From positions 1,364,001 through 1,428,000 of the forward strand of contig NZ_CP016895.1 in assembly GCF_001704115.1 (NCBI RefSeq): a stretch of DNA of 64,000 bases, written 5' to 3'. The notes beneath the pieces were generated by a model. The model was given only the letters and a program-made list of their open reading frames with translations. It searched no databases and had not been told where the DNA came from. How positions within the stretch are numbered: the first letter of the stretch is position 1; the number at the start of each line of letters is the position of its first letter. Shown here in pieces: positions 23,803 through 34,214 of this stretch. Source of the DNA: Acinetobacter larvae. GTDB lineage: Bacteria > Pseudomonadota > Gammaproteobacteria > Pseudomonadales > Moraxellaceae. The position numbers and the translations under genes were made by a program.

Positions 23803-24768
23803 ATGCCAAATTTAAAGTCGCAACGTGGAATTGCCTTGATCACCATTTTGGTGATGGTTGCTTTGGCAACTATTTTGGCAGCAACGATCGCCAAGCAACA
23901 ACGTATAAGTGCCGAAAATGTCATGGATTTGCAAAGACAAAATCAAATGTTGGCTTATATGAAAAGCGCAGAGTCTTTTGCGATAGAGCTGTTGCGCAAT
24001 AGCAGCAAACAAAATGGCGCAGATCATGTGTTGCAGACTTGGGCACAACCCTTGGCACCGATGCCGATAGAGGGCGGAGTCATTCGCGTACAACTCACAG
24101 ATCTCAATGGTCGCTTTAATCTCAATAGCTTGTTAAAAGAAGATGGCATGATACATGCTGAAAACCTTAAGATTTTCGAACAGTTATTGCAGCGTGTCGG
24201 TCTTCCTGCGAGTTTAAGTCAGGCGGTTATCGACTGGCAAGATGCCGATGATGAAAGCTCAGGTGCAATGGGAGCCGAGAACGCATATTATCGTGGCTTA
24301 AGTCAGCCCTATCTTGCGGCGAATCATGCTTTTATTCAGGTTGAGCAATTGCGTTTGGTGCGTGGTTTTGAGGGAGAGCGTTATGCATTAATTGCGCCTT
24401 ATGTCACTGCTTTACCTGTGCAAGATCAAAAAATAAATATTAATACGGCATCGGCAGTGCTCTTGGCGAGTTTAGATGAAAAGTTAAATGTCGATCAAAT
24501 TGAGCAGATGCAGCAATCGATGAAAGCCAATCTAAAACATTTCAAAAGTGTCGATGAGTTATGGCAACAATCGGCATTTCAACAACTTAGTCCTGAAGCA
24601 AAAACACTGGCAGCAGCGCTATTTGATGTAAAATCCAACTTTTTCCAAACGCAGGTTATGTTGCAATTCGATCAGCGGCAACGTTATTTATATAGCACTT
24701 TAATGCGAAAAGGACAGCAAACCCATGTTTATGCTCGTCAAATTTCAGCATTACCCAGACCGATGTGA
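23803..24768 (+). CDS. gspK: Type II secretion minor pseudopilin GspK
   Basis: GspK caps the pseudopilus tip. The 321-residue protein is large for a pseudopilin, as expected for GspK, with QRG^IALITILVMVAL (Gly9, no Glu at +5, typical of this member). The ADDES and QKININTASAVLLASL (helix-hairpin-helix-like) segments match the family. It is separated from gspJ by a repeat-bearing gap, so it may have its own promoter. No strong ribosome binding site is seen ahead of ATG 23803. Confidence 0.86.
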   Translation: MPNLKSQRGIALITILVMVALATILAATIAKQQRISAENVMDLQRQNQMLAYMKSAESFAIELLRNSSKQNGADHVLQTWAQPLAPMPIEGGVIRVQLTDLNGRFNLNSLLKEDGMIHAENLKIFEQLLQRVGLPASLSQAVIDWQDADDESSGAMGAENAYYRGLSQPYLAANHAFIQVEQLRLVRGFEGERYALIAPYVTALPVQDQKININTASAVLLASLDEKLNVDQIEQMQQSMKANLKHFKSVDELWQQSAFQQLSPEAKTLAAALFDVKSNFFQTQVMLQFDQRQRYLYSTLMRKGQQTHVYARQISALPRPM

Positions 24769-24965
24769 TTGACTTGTATTTTTATATTGCTCAGTTATGC
24801 TAGTCATTAGGGTGTCAATCACCTTGGATAGTGCAATAAATAACACTTAGATTCAATGTTATGCTTGCCTAGGCTCGGACGCATAGAACTATTAAATTTT
24901 ACGCTCAGGCGAAGATTTTTGTTTTATAATCGATTTTCTTAACGCTTTGTTGATGTATTTGGCAC

Positions 24966-25562
24966 ATGTTAATTCGTAAATTATTTAAATTTGAAAACGC
25001 ACATATTGTTCGCAATTGTACGTCTGATCGTTGTAAGCGATCTATACATGGGCACAGCTACAAAGTCGAGCTGTTGCTCAAAGCCAATAAGTTAGATCAT
25101 GGTCAAATGGTATATGATTTTGGTCTATTAAAAGGTGTGATCAAAGATTTAATTGATAGTTTTGATCATGCAATTTGCTTTTGGCAAAATGATGATCCTG
25201 CTTATATCGATGCGTGCAAAACGTTTAGTGCGCGTTGGGTCAGTTTGCCGGTATCTCCATCGGCTGAACAGTTTTCACGTATCTTTTTTTTCTTGGTACA
25301 GCAGATTTTACAAGCAACCGTCACACAAAATGGTGAGGGGGATGTCGATGTATATTCGGTGATTGTGCATGAAACAGATACTGGATATGCACAAAGCTTT
25401 TTAGAGGATATTGAAAACCAACAGATGGGGGTTTTGGCATTAGACCAGATCATATTCTCTGAACAGATCAAGGCAGAATGGGCTGATTCGCAGATGTATC
25501 ATAAGTTACAGCAAGGAATCAAATTTGAAAATCCTACTGTAGATTTACAAGTAGACATTTAA
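24966..25562 (+). CDS. queD: 6-carboxytetrahydropterin synthase-like protein (QueD family)
   Basis: QueD converts dihydroneopterin triphosphate to 6-carboxytetrahydropterin in queuosine synthesis. The 198-residue protein has the PTPS fold signatures: His13 in FENAHIV, Cys23 in TSDRCKRS, His28 and His30 in IHGHSY (zinc ligands), MVYDFGLLK, DSFDHAICF (Asp67-His68) and a C-terminal VHETDTGYA. It is longer than many QueD proteins (about 120-140), with an insertion between the DHA and ETDTG motifs. Zinc ligands and active-site residues are present. A TATAAT at 24925-24930 could be its -10 box, but no good -35 is seen. Confidence 0.82.
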   Translation: MLIRKLFKFENAHIVRNCTSDRCKRSIHGHSYKVELLLKANKLDHGQMVYDFGLLKGVIKDLIDSFDHAICFWQNDDPAYIDACKTFSARWVSLPVSPSAEQFSRIFFFLVQQILQATVTQNGEGDVDVYSVIVHETDTGYAQSFLEDIENQQMGVLALDQIIFSEQIKAEWADSQMYHKLQQGIKFENPTVDLQVDI

Positions 25563-25629
25563 TTTCGTTTGAACGAGAGCATGGTTCTGGTGCAAACAAG
25601 ACATATAAAGGATTAAGGTGTGAACAACT

Positions 25630-26343
25630 ATGCAATTAACTGAACAGGAACAGTTGAAGTTGAGTCAGGTTCGGTTAGATGATAGCTGGAAGTTACCATT
25701 GGCTGATTTTTTGCTAAGCGCCAAGATGGATCATTTGCGGCAGTTCTTGCGGCAACAAAAAGCAGAAGATAGAACGATTTATCCGCCGAGTAACTTGATT
25801 TTTAACGCCTTAAATACCACGCCTTTGCCTCATGTCAAAGTGGTTATTATTGGGCAAGATCCCTATCACGGTCCCAACCAAGCCCATGGATTGAGTTTTT
25901 CTGTACAGCGTGGTGTTGCCTTACCGCCATCATTACGCAATATTTATCATGAATTACACAATGATCTGGGTGTGGTACCTGCCAAACATGGCGATTTAAG
26001 TGCTTGGGCACAACAAGGGGTTTTGTTGCTCAATAGTGTGCTTACGGTAGAAGCGGGTCAACCTACCTCGCATCAAAAACAAGGTTGGGAAGATTTTACC
26101 GATGCTGTGATTGCATTGATTAACCAGCATTGTGAGCATGTAGTTTTTATTTTGTGGGGTGCTTATGCTCAGCGTAAAGGTCAGAAAATTGATCCCGAGC
26201 GGCATCTCATTTTAAAAGCAGCACATCCATCACCATTGGCTGCCAATCGTGGTGGCTTCTTCGGCTGTAAGGCATTCTCAAAAACAAATATTTATCTTAA
26301 ACAATATGGCATTGAGCCAATTGATTGGCAGTTGGACTTATGA
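25630..26343 (+). CDS. ung: Uracil-DNA glycosylase
   Basis: Ung removes uracil from DNA to start base excision repair. The 237-residue protein has the water-activating loop [16 protein letters not shown] (Asp77), the Pro-rich [27 protein letters not shown] and the minor-groove loop [12 protein letters not shown]. All family-1 motifs are intact. Its TGA overlaps the ATG of the next gene (ATGA at 26340-26343). Confidence 0.96.
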   Translation: MQLTEQEQLKLSQVRLDDSWKLPLADFLLSAKMDHLRQFLRQQKAEDRTIYPPSNLIFNALNTTPLPHVKVVIIGQDPYHGPNQAHGLSFSVQRGVALPPSLRNIYHELHNDLGVVPAKHGDLSAWAQQGVLLLNSVLTVEAGQPTSHQKQGWEDFTDAVIALINQHCEHVVFILWGAYAQRKGQKIDPERHLILKAAHPSPLAANRGGFFGCKAFSKTNIYLKQYGIEPIDWQLDL

Positions 26344-27461
26344 TCAATACAATGAACACTCAACAATATCATCAGGATTTAGTGATTGAAGAAGCCAAGA
26401 ATGGCTGGCGAGTAATTCGTTTAAATCGACCTAAGTCCCTGCACGCACTGGATGAGTCTATTGTTTCCGCTTTGCTTAAGCTTTTTCAGGATTATCATGA
26501 CGATGATTCAGTCAAAGCAATTTGGCTAGATTCAACCACCCCTAAAGCATTTTGTGCGGGTGGTGATGTGCGTAAACTACGCCAATTGGTGATTAACCAA
26601 GAGGCAGATACAGCAAATCGCTTTTTTGAACAAGAATATGCCTTAGATTTACTGCTGCATAATTACGCCAAGCCTATAGTGGTTTGGGGTGAGGGCTATG
26701 TGATGGGGGGCGGTTTAGGTCTGTTTATGGCTGCACCTTTCCGTTTGGTCACTCCTTATTCTCGTTTAGCAATGCCTGAAGTCAATATTGGTCTTTATCC
26801 AGATGTGGGAGCTAGTCGGTTCTTGGCAGATCGTGGTCCGATTGGTCTATTTACGGGATTAACCGGGTCCATTATGACTGCTGCGGGTGCCTATGGAATT
26901 GGTTGGGCAACACATATTTGTGATGCGCAGCGTGATGTGGTATTGCAAAAGTTATTGGATATCGATTGGGATCATTATCCAGCAGGTGATTTTAGAGCAT
27001 TAGATGACACCTTAAATGCTTTACATCGCCCTGTGCCACCAGGACCATTACAAAATTCTTTGGATGTCATACATAGTGTTTGTCGCGGTCAAAATTTTGA
27101 ACAAGACTATGAAGCAATCTTAGATTTACGCGATGCGCGTAGTGATTGGTTACGTCAAGCCAGCGAAAATCTACAAAAGGGCTCACCCAGCACTGCTGCC
27201 ATTACATGGTTATTATGGCAGTGGGGGCGTCAAGTACACCCATGGCGTGAGGTATTTGATTTGGAAACTCAAATTTCAAATTGGAAAATTCGCCACCCAG
27301 ACTTTGTCGAAGGGGTGCGTGCACGCTTGGTCGATAAAGACTTATCGCCGCAATGGCAAACAGTTCCCAATATGACGCTCAAAGGGATTCTGGGAGATCA
27401 TCCCCCAGTGACCAGCATTGAAAGTTGGAATGATCTATTGCGCCAGCATCAATTGATCTAA
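26340..27461 (+). CDS. Enoyl-CoA hydratase/isomerase family, 3-hydroxyisobutyryl-CoA hydrolase-like
   Basis: The ~373-residue crotonase-fold protein has [11 protein letters not shown] and [20 protein letters not shown] (oxyanion-hole regions) followed by [18 protein letters not shown], the pattern of 3-hydroxyisobutyryl-CoA hydrolases of valine degradation; the length also suits that subfamily better than simple enoyl-CoA hydratases (~260). I use ATG 26340, which overlaps the ung stop; ATG 26352 is an alternative, and TTG 26325 lies inside ung. No other valine-catabolic genes flank it, so the substrate is an inference from subfamily pattern. Confidence 0.82.
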   Translation: MINTMNTQQYHQDLVIEEAKNGWRVIRLNRPKSLHALDESIVSALLKLFQDYHDDDSVKAIWLDSTTPKAFCAGGDVRKLRQLVINQEADTANRFFEQEYALDLLLHNYAKPIVVWGEGYVMGGGLGLFMAAPFRLVTPYSRLAMPEVNIGLYPDVGASRFLADRGPIGLFTGLTGSIMTAAGAYGIGWATHICDAQRDVVLQKLLDIDWDHYPAGDFRALDDTLNALHRPVPPGPLQNSLDVIHSVCRGQNFEQDYEAILDLRDARSDWLRQASENLQKGSPSTAAITWLLWQWGRQVHPWREVFDLETQISNWKIRHPDFVEGVRARLVDKDLSPQWQTVPNMTLKGILGDHPPVTSIESWNDLLRQHQLI

Positions 27462-27491
27462 AAGCAGTTTTGTATACAAACCAGAACGTAA

Positions 27492-28031
27492 ATGCACGCT
27501 ATGACGCAACAGCAGGACTTTAGTTTAGAGGATCAACAGTGGATGCAGCTGGCTTATGCGCAAGCAGAGCAAGCTGCTGCCCTTGGTGAAATTCCTGTTG
27601 GGGCAGTGATTGTCAGTGCAGGTCAAGTGATTGGTGCGGGGTATAACTGTCCAATCTCGACACTGGACTCCACTGCTCATGCAGAGATCCAAGCCTTACG
27701 TGCGGCATGTCAGCATACTGAAAATTATCGTCTGCCAGCGCAAGCCACTTTATATGTCACACTAGAGCCCTGTACCATGTGTGTGGGGGCTTTAATTCAT
27801 GCCCGTATTCAACGGGTAGTCTTTGCAGCCACGGAGCCTAAAGCTGGCTCTTTGGTCAGTGCGCGACGTTTACTAGAAAATGGTTATTATAATCATGTGT
27901 TTGTTTATGAGGGCGGCTGTTTGGCGCAGCAATGTTCAGCTTTATTATCAGATTTTTTTAAACAACGTCGTGCGCAAAAAAAACAACGCAAACAAGAAGT
28001 ACAATCTGCTGCAATGCACGATCACAAATAA
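27492..28031 (+). CDS. tadA: TadA: tRNA-specific adenosine deaminase
   Basis: TadA deaminates A34 of tRNA-Arg(ACG) to inosine. The 179-residue protein has the zinc/catalytic set HAE (63-65, Glu65 proton shuttle) and PCTMC (93-97), plus EIPVGAVIV and AHAEIQALR. The C-terminus is a basic Gln/Arg/Lys-rich tail (RRAQKKQRKQE) likely to contact tRNA. ATG 27501 is an alternative start. Confidence 0.93.
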   Translation: MHAMTQQQDFSLEDQQWMQLAYAQAEQAAALGEIPVGAVIVSAGQVIGAGYNCPISTLDSTAHAEIQALRAACQHTENYRLPAQATLYVTLEPCTMCVGALIHARIQRVVFAATEPKAGSLVSARRLLENGYYNHVFVYEGGCLAQQCSALLSDFFKQRRAQKKQRKQEVQSAAMHDHK

Positions 28032-28101
28032 TGATTTACAAAACGGCTGTGCTCTGACAAGTTAAGCCCCTCTTATTTGACTATTCATCATAGGGAACTG
28101 A

Positions 28102-28533
28102 ATGCAACGCATAACCGTCAAAAAAACTTTCGCTGCGCCTATTGGACAGGTTTTTGCCTTATGCTCACAACATGCCAATTATAATATTGCCTTTGCGCCT
28201 GTACAGGTTGTACGCACGCGTATAGGAGAAGATCCACAACAGCCTGATGGCGTTGGGTCTATTCGCCGTTTAGGCTATGGTTTTTTGAAGCCACTGCAAG
28301 AACAAATTACCGTATTTGAACAAGATCAACTCATTCAATATCGCATCATTAAAAATCCGCTTATTCAACACCATTTGGGCAGTATTGCTTTTGTGGCAAT
28401 AGATGACACCCAGACTGAAGTGACCTATCAAATTGAACTGCAAATGACTCTACCGTTTGGCACAAAATTAGTGCTTGCACAACTGTGCCGAGCGATTAAA
28501 CTAGGGCTTTCAAGATTAGCAAAGTCGGTTTAA
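28102..28533 (+). CDS. SRPBCC-fold protein of unknown ligand
   Basis: The 143-residue protein looks like a START/polyketide-cyclase-type helix-grip fold: MQRITVKKTFAAPIGQVFAL at the start (strand then helix), the central GVGSIRRLGYGFLKPLQEQI and a C-terminal amphipathic helix ending LGLSRLAKSV. AGGGA at 28092-28096 is a good ribosome binding site. No catalytic residue set allows a function. It precedes cmk by 12 bases. Confidence 0.72.
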   Translation: MQRITVKKTFAAPIGQVFALCSQHANYNIAFAPVQVVRTRIGEDPQQPDGVGSIRRLGYGFLKPLQEQITVFEQDQLIQYRIIKNPLIQHHLGSIAFVAIDDTQTEVTYQIELQMTLPFGTKLVLAQLCRAIKLGLSRLAKSV

Positions 28534-28545
28534 TTCAAATACTTC

Positions 28546-29241
28546 ATGACTGTTACTATTATCACTATCGATGGGCCAAGTGGTTCTGGAAAAGGAACTT
28601 TGGCCGCCAAATTGGCACAGCATTACCAATTTCATTTGCTGGATTCTGGGGCGCTATACCGTTTACTGGGTTTAGCTTTGTCACAACAAAATTTATTAGA
28701 TGACTTAGATGATTTACATCGCTTGCAGCAGTCTGCCAGCATTGCACAAAATCTAAATATTTGTTTTTTAAGTGATGATGCCACAACCAAGACACGCGTT
28801 TTACTCAATGATATCGAGGTAACAGAGCAGATTCGTACTGAGCAAGTGGGTGAATATGCCTCGCGTGTAGCGGCGATTCCTGTGTTACGTGAGGCGCTCT
28901 ATAAACGTCAACGTGATTTTGCTCAAGCGCCGGGGTTGATTGCAGATGGTCGCGATATGGCAACCACGATTTTCCCAGAAGCACAGGTCAAAATATTTTT
29001 AACCGCATCCGCACAATCACGTGCTGAGCGGCGGGTAAAACAGTTGCGGGACATGGGTATGGATGTTAATATATGTACCATTTTAGCAAACATACAGGCG
29101 CGGGATGAACGCGATACACAGCGAAGTGTTGCGCCTCTGAAAGCTGCTGAGGATGCCTATGTGATTGATAGTTCAAACTTAGGCATTGAGGCAGTCTTTC
29201 AACAGATGGTCCAGTATATAGACCGTCATATTGCAAAATAA
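28546..29241 (+). CDS. cmk: Cytidylate kinase
   Basis: Cmk phosphorylates CMP and dCMP. The 231-residue protein has P-loop GPSGSGKGT (10-18), [12 protein letters not shown] (NMP-binding), [15 protein letters not shown] and the lid [15 protein letters not shown]. Its position directly before rpsA is the standard proteobacterial arrangement. Confidence 0.96.
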   Translation: MTVTIITIDGPSGSGKGTLAAKLAQHYQFHLLDSGALYRLLGLALSQQNLLDDLDDLHRLQQSASIAQNLNICFLSDDATTKTRVLLNDIEVTEQIRTEQVGEYASRVAAIPVLREALYKRQRDFAQAPGLIADGRDMATTIFPEAQVKIFLTASAQSRAERRVKQLRDMGMDVNICTILANIQARDERDTQRSVAPLKAAEDAYVIDSSNLGIEAVFQQMVQYIDRHIAK

Positions 29242-29348
29242 TTGAATATTAGCAGATGCATAGCTCGATCAGTTCTATAGGGACTATGTTGTTGCTTCAC
29301 TAAACCGGCCTTGTCTGATCCAAGACCGCTGACTTTTCTAGGTATAAC

Positions 29349-31025
29349 ATGACCGAATCTTTTGCAGCCCTCTTTGAAGAAAGTGAATTAAACCTCAACG
29401 TTGAAAAGGGTGCAGTCATCCAAGGTGTTGTTGTTAGCATCGATTCTGACTGGGTAACTGTAGATACAGGCCTTAAATCTGAAGGTGTTGTAGCTCGTTC
29501 TGAATTTTTAAATGAACAACGTGAACTTGAAGTTCAAGTTGGCGACACTGTAGACGTTGTTGTTGAAGCACTTGACAATGGTATGGGTCAAACTGTTTTA
29601 TCACGTGAAAAAGCGAAACGTGCTGAAACATGGACTAAACTTGAAAAAATCTTTGAAGATGGTGAAATCGTTACTGGTGTTATCTCTGGTAAAGTTAAAG
29701 GCGGTTTCACTGTTGACATCGGTCCAGTTCGTGCATTCTTACCAGGTTCATTGGTAGATACTCGTCCTATTCGTGATACGACTCATCTTGAAGGTAAAGA
29801 GCTCGAGTTTAAAGTAATTAAACTTGACGCTAAACGTAATAACGTAGTTGTTTCTCGTCGTGCTGTTATGGAAGCTGAATCTTCAGCTGACCGTGAAGCA
29901 TTGCTTGCTCAACTCGAAGAAGGTCAAACTGTTACTGGTACAATCAAGAACCTTACAGACTACGGCGCGTTCGTTGATCTTGGTGGTATCGATGGTTTAC
30001 TTCACATCACAGATATGGCTTGGAAACGTATCAAGCATCCATCTGAAGTGGTTGAAGTTGGTCAAGAAGTTACAGTTAAAGTTCTTAAATTTGACAAAGA
30101 GCGTAACCGTGTTTCTCTAGGTCTTAAACAACTTGGCGAAGATCCATGGTTAGCGATCATGAACCGTTATCCTAAAGGTTCTATCGTTAAAGCACGTGTT
30201 ACCAACTTAACTGACTACGGTTGCTTTGCAGAAATTGCTGAAGGCGTAGAAGGTTTGGTACACGTTTCTGAAATGGACCACACCAACAAAAACATCCACC
30301 CATCTAAAGTTGTTCAGATCGGTGATGAAGTTGATGTAATGGTACTTGAAGTTGATGAAGAACGTCGTCGTATTTCTCTTGGTATCAAACAAACTCGTGC
30401 TAACCCATGGGAAGAGTTTGCTAAAGAGCATGAAAAAGGCGAAAAAGTATCTGGTACAATCAAATCAATCACTGATTTCGGTATCTTCATCGGTTTACCA
30501 GGTGGTATCGATGGTCTTGTTCACCTTTCTGACATTTCTTGGAATGAAGCAGGCGAAGAAGCAATCCGTCGCTACAAAAAAGGTGATACAGTTGAAGCCG
30601 TTATCCTTTCTGTTGATGCAGAAGGTAACCGTATCAGCTTGGGTATCAAACAATTAAACAGCGATCCATTCAACGATTTCTTAGCTGCAAATGAACGTGG
30701 TGCTTTGGTTAAAGGTACGGTTACTGCAGTTGATGCGCGTGGTGCAACTGTTAAATTGGCTGACGAAGTAGAAGCGCAATTGAAAGCATCTGAAATCAAC
30801 CGCGATCGCGTTGAAGATGCAACTAAATTCTTAGAAGTTGGTCAAGAAGTTGAAGCGAAAATCATCAACGTTGATCGTAAATCTCGCTCTATCAACTTGT
30901 CGATCAAAGCGAAAGATGAAGCTGAAGAGAAAGAAGCTGTTGCAAGCTTGCGTCAAAACACTGCAGCACAAGACAATGGTCCTAAAACCATTGGTGATTT
31001 GATCAAAGCTCAAATGAACAACTAA
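29349..31025 (+). CDS. rpsA: 30S ribosomal protein S1
   Basis: S1 binds mRNA and aids initiation on structured leaders. The 558-residue protein has six S1 repeats at about 20-90, 105-170, 190-260, 277-347, 364-434 and 450-520; motif [20 protein letters not shown] marks repeat 3. Length and the [12 protein letters not shown] start match gamma-proteobacterial S1. Codon use is noticeably biased (CGT, GGT, GAA), as in highly expressed genes. A terminator follows 62 bases after the stop. Confidence 0.97.
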   Translation: MTESFAALFEESELNLNVEKGAVIQGVVVSIDSDWVTVDTGLKSEGVVARSEFLNEQRELEVQVGDTVDVVVEALDNGMGQTVLSREKAKRAETWTKLEKIFEDGEIVTGVISGKVKGGFTVDIGPVRAFLPGSLVDTRPIRDTTHLEGKELEFKVIKLDAKRNNVVVSRRAVMEAESSADREALLAQLEEGQTVTGTIKNLTDYGAFVDLGGIDGLLHITDMAWKRIKHPSEVVEVGQEVTVKVLKFDKERNRVSLGLKQLGEDPWLAIMNRYPKGSIVKARVTNLTDYGCFAEIAEGVEGLVHVSEMDHTNKNIHPSKVVQIGDEVDVMVLEVDEERRRISLGIKQTRANPWEEFAKEHEKGEKVSGTIKSITDFGIFIGLPGGIDGLVHLSDISWNEAGEEAIRRYKKGDTVEAVILSVDAEGNRISLGIKQLNSDPFNDFLAANERGALVKGTVTAVDARGATVKLADEVEAQLKASEINRDRVEDATKFLEVGQEVEAKIINVDRKSRSINLSIKAKDEAEEKEAVASLRQNTAAQDNGPKTIGDLIKAQMNN

Positions 31026-31087
31026 GCAGTGCTGTAAAAAAGTATTTTGTAATGTAACTAATTAATACTTTTTATACAAATACTGTT

Positions 31088-31125
31088 AAAGGTAGCGTGG
31101 TAATCAATTACTGCGCTACCTTTTT
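31088..31125 (+). terminator. Rho-independent terminator of rpsA
   Basis: Stem AAAGGTAGCG (31088-31097) pairs with CGCTACCTTT (31114-31123), followed by TTTT. The loop is 16 bases. Confidence 0.88.
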
Positions 31126-31189
31126 GTATTTAAACAGGTTATTATTCTCGCTGTTACGCTAGGTAATATGATTAATTAAGAGGACGTCA

Positions 31190-31495
31190 ATGACTACTGG
31201 AGCATTAAATAAGTCTGACTTAATAGAGAGAATCGCAATAAAAAATCCACATTTACCAGAGCCTTTAGTTGAGGAAGCTGTTAAAATTATGGTTGATCAA
31301 ATGATCGCAGCATTATCAGTTGATAACCGTATTGAAATCCGTGGATTTGGTAGTTTTGCATTGCATCATCGTGATCCTCGAGTCGGACGTAATCCTAAAA
31401 CCGGAAAATCTGTAGAAGTGTCTGCTAAAGCAGTACCTCATTTCAAACCAGGTAAAGCCTTACGCGATGCGGTGAATGAATCTTTGAATAAATAA
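31190..31495 (+). CDS. ihfB: Integration host factor beta subunit
   Basis: IHF-beta with IhfA bends DNA for replication, recombination and transcription control. The 101-residue protein shows the HU/IHF fold: [11 protein letters not shown], the [20 protein letters not shown] arm (Pro at the tip) and [15 protein letters not shown]. Position after rpsA is conserved in proteobacteria. Confidence 0.95.
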   Translation: MTTGALNKSDLIERIAIKNPHLPEPLVEEAVKIMVDQMIAALSVDNRIEIRGFGSFALHHRDPRVGRNPKTGKSVEVSAKAVPHFKPGKALRDAVNESLNK

Positions 31496-31515
31496 ATCAT
31501 AACTTTGGGGTGCTT

Positions 31516-31881
31516 ATGCGCTATATTCTAGTTGCTCTATTAATTGTTATTTTTGGATATGCTTTAGCATTGGTCTTGCAAAATAGTGCGGAAGTTGAAG
31601 TTGACTTATTGTTTACTCAAGTTCCGGTCATGCGCCTAGGTCTTTTGGTGTTGCTAACATTATCCATTGGTATCGTGGTGGGGTTGTTATTGGGGGTACA
31701 GGTGTTCCGTGTATTCCAAAACAGTTGGGAAATTAAGCGCCTACGTAAAGAGATTGATTATTTACACAAAGAGCAAATTCATGCTGCCCAAACTGCTGCT
31801 GCTGAGGCTGCAGCCAATATGCGTCATGAAAAAACAGTATTAGATATTAGAAGTGATCAAAATAATTCGACGCAAGTTTAA
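31516..31881 (+). CDS. lapA: LapA/DUF1049-domain inner membrane protein
   Basis: LapA-type proteins (YciS) have two N-terminal transmembrane helices and a cytoplasmic coiled coil; in E. coli LapA acts with LapB in regulating LPS synthesis through LpxC turnover. The ~121-residue product shows helices at ~2-20 and ~40-62 and a helical tail (INRLRKEIDYLHKEQ-like, rich in Ala). ATG 31516 has GGGG at 31507-31510; the upstream GTG at 31510 lies in that site. lapB is not the next gene here. Confidence 0.85.
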   Translation: MRYILVALLIVIFGYALALVLQNSAEVEVDLLFTQVPVMRLGLLVLLTLSIGIVVGLLLGVQVFRVFQNSWEIKRLRKEIDYLHKEQIHAAQTAAAEAAANMRHEKTVLDIRSDQNNSTQV

Positions 31882-31964
31882 TCGTGGTTTTTTAACTGTA
31901 GTTTTATAGTTAAGCTGCTATAAGCTTTGTTATAGTAAATTTACACTGAGATAGCTAAATCCCC

Positions 31965-32002
31965 AAACGCTGTTTTGTATAGAGCACAAAACAGCGTTTT
32001 TT
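31965..32002 (+). terminator. Rho-independent terminator after ihfB-lapA
   Basis: Stem AAACGCTGTTTTGT (31965-31978) pairs with ACAAAACAGCGTTT (31986-31999), followed by TTT. A 7-base loop and 14-bp perfect stem make it strong. Confidence 0.92.
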
Positions 32003-32227
32003 ATGGCATTGAAAAATTACAAATCCTTGCGTGGTAAAGATTGTACGGTAAAGAATCGATGCTGAGCTGTGGCTAGTCTATACTTGGTGATGGTATTTCA
32101 ATCGTTTATGCCACAGCATGGGTGGAAAATACCCGTCGCAGTGGCAGTAAATTAAAATAGGGCTGGGTACAAACCTATAAAATCTTTATAATGCGTTTAA
32201 TTTGTTTGTGCTGGGAAGAAAAGTCTC
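32003..32227 (+). promoter_or_regulatory. pyrF upstream region with a possible promoter
   Basis: The gap after the lapA terminator has no gene. TATAAT at 32187-32192 is a perfect -10; 17 bases upstream TGGGTA (32164-32169) is a weak -35 (three of six). It is 36 bases before the pyrF start. A short imperfect repeat (GTGGTAAAGATT and TACGGTAAAGAAT) lies near 32033-32056. Confidence 0.4.
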
Positions 32228-32923
32228 TTGAGTATCATTGTTGCCTTAGATGCAAAAAGCCAATATGACGCTTTAACGATTGCTGATCAATTAGATCCTG
32301 AATTGTGTCGGGTTAAAGTTGGAAAAGAGTTATTCACCCATGAAGGACCTAGTATTATCAAGGCTTTGCACGATCGGAAGTTTGATGTTTTTCTTGATTT
32401 AAAATTCCATGATATTCCAAATACCACAGCACAAGCAGTATGTGCAGCCGCTGAACTGGGTGTATGGATGGTCAATGTGCATGCTTGTGGTGGTCGCAAG
32501 ATGATGGAGACATGCGTACAACGCTTACAGCAAGGTGGTTATAATACTTTGTTAATTGCTGTGACGGTATTAACCTCGATGGGGCGTGAAGATTTGATTG
32601 AACTTGGTTTGGATGTCGATCCACAAGTGCAAGTACAACGTTTGGCACGCTTGACACAGCAATGTGGTTTAGATGGTGTGGTGTGTTCAGCCCAGGAAGC
32701 ACCGCTATTGCGTGCCAATTTAGGTCAAGATTTTAATTTGGTTACACCTGGTATTCGCCCATTGGGAAGTCAGGCTGATGATCAAAAACGCATCGTTACG
32801 CCCAAACAAGCGATGGAGAATGGTGCGAGCCATTTGGTTATTGGACGACCTATTACGCAGTCTGCGCATCCAAAACAAAGTTTACAGGATATTTTGCACA
32901 GCTTAACTAACGAATCTATTTAA
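32228..32923 (+). CDS. pyrF: Orotidine 5'-phosphate decarboxylase
   Basis: PyrF makes UMP, the last step of de novo pyrimidine synthesis. The 231-residue protein starts with TTG at 32228 (no ATG nearby fits). The catalytic [10 protein letters not shown] has Asp57, Lys59 and Asp62; LVTPGIRP and the phosphate-binding VIGRPIT follow. All are intact. Confidence 0.95.
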   Translation: MSIIVALDAKSQYDALTIADQLDPELCRVKVGKELFTHEGPSIIKALHDRKFDVFLDLKFHDIPNTTAQAVCAAAELGVWMVNVHACGGRKMMETCVQRLQQGGYNTLLIAVTVLTSMGREDLIELGLDVDPQVQVQRLARLTQQCGLDGVVCSAQEAPLLRANLGQDFNLVTPGIRPLGSQADDQKRIVTPKQAMENGASHLVIGRPITQSAHPKQSLQDILHSLTNESI

Positions 32924-33049
32924 AGCAGTTTTACTGGCATATATTCAGACACTACATATTCCACTGCACCCAATGGTGTGGTGGAATAATGTTTATATCT
33001 GTGTGTTGTGAACAGTTTAAATGTGTAGTTGCATTGCATGAGCATGCAG

Positions 33050-33958
33050 TTAGAGTGCAGCCAGCATGCTGACCGCAATGGGCGCGACAATAGATAAAAT
33101 AAAGCCACTGACCATGGCATGTGGAATAAACTGATTGCCACAGGATTGTTTGACCATTGGTAGGGTCACATCCATTGCTGTCGCACCAGCAGTTGCAATC
33201 GCAGCACGTGGATAACGCCATCCCAATAAGTACATCAACAAAATTGCAAAAACCTCACGTAATAAGTCATTGACCAGCGCAATACTGCCAAGCTGTGGGT
33301 TCTTGAGTTCGCTAATCACAATGCTCGACATGGAATAAAAACCATAACCCTGAGAAAGTAAAAATAATTCACTTAAACTGAGTTGCTCAATCCACAATAA
33401 TGCGGCGCAGGCACCTAAAATTGATCCGACAATACACGCAACGGGAACCAAAAGAATTTTCCAATTGAGCCAAGCTTTATTGATAGGAGATTGCGCTAAA
33501 TCAATACCAATCAACAGCATGAAAAACAGTAATAAATACCAAGTATTGATGTGGGCTGGATAATCTGCTGCGCTCAGATAAGTTGCTAAAAAATAGCCAG
33601 CAATCAACGCAAATAGTGCATAACTGATGTTGAGCAAGGAGCTAAATAACAACTCTGTTGAAACTTTGCCGTGCTGCGGTTGGAAGCGAAGTATTTTAAA
33701 AATAATATAACAGCATAAAAAACTGCCTAGAGAGGTTAAACTGGCAATAATAAATGCATTTTTAATAATATGTGTAGGCTGTGCGAGGCTATTGATGGTA
33801 TCGGCAAATTCCATGGCAATGGCGACTAAAAGAATATAGGTAAAATAAGGCAGTATCTTATAAACCCATTGAATGAGGCGTGGGCTCATTCTTTTTGCCA
33901 ATATAAAACCCAAAAATAGACAGATTAATAATTGTAAAATCAACCAAAGCGATTGCAT
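33050..33958 (-). CDS. LysO-like lysine exporter family (DUF340) membrane protein
   Basis: About eight hydrophobic helices over ~302 residues and the C-terminal motifs match the LysO/YbjE family, which exports L-lysine in E. coli: GYGFYSMSSIVISE, LVNDLLREVFAILLMY, ATAGATAMDVTLPMVKQS and a final VSGFILSIVAPI. I use ATG 33958 (MQSLWLILQL, first helix); further upstream in-frame ATGs to 34000 would add up to 14 residues. It is divergent from an AraC-type regulator (34215), suggesting that this regulator controls it. The substrate is not proven by sequence. Confidence 0.82.
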   Translation of the reverse strand: MQSLWLILQLLICLFLGFILAKRMSPRLIQWVYKILPYFTYILLVAIAMEFADTINSLAQPTHIIKNAFIIASLTSLGSFLCCYIIFKILRFQPQHGKVSTELLFSSLLNISYALFALIAGYFLATYLSAADYPAHINTWYLLLFFMLLIGIDLAQSPINKAWLNWKILLVPVACIVGSILGACAALLWIEQLSLSELFLLSQGYGFYSMSSIVISELKNPQLGSIALVNDLLREVFAILLMYLLGWRYPRAAIATAGATAMDVTLPMVKQSCGNQFIPHAMVSGFILSIVAPIAVSMLAAL

Positions 33959-34214
33959 GTGAGATAGCCAACAATACATGAAGGCAGTCATTATAACCAA
34001 GCCATAGGGTACTGAACATGCTTAGTCGAGCAAATCTTTGTGCTCTACCATCGAGTTATGTTCAATTATACTCTTTCTGTTGATGGACTAAAGATTTAGC
34101 TTTGATTTTGTTAAGTTATGCGCTTGAGTCTAGGCTGGACTCATGATTAAGTAATGCTCTTAATCTGAGCAATTAACAAGCTGAGTAAATTGAAGGATCA
34201 AAAACCAAAAGAGT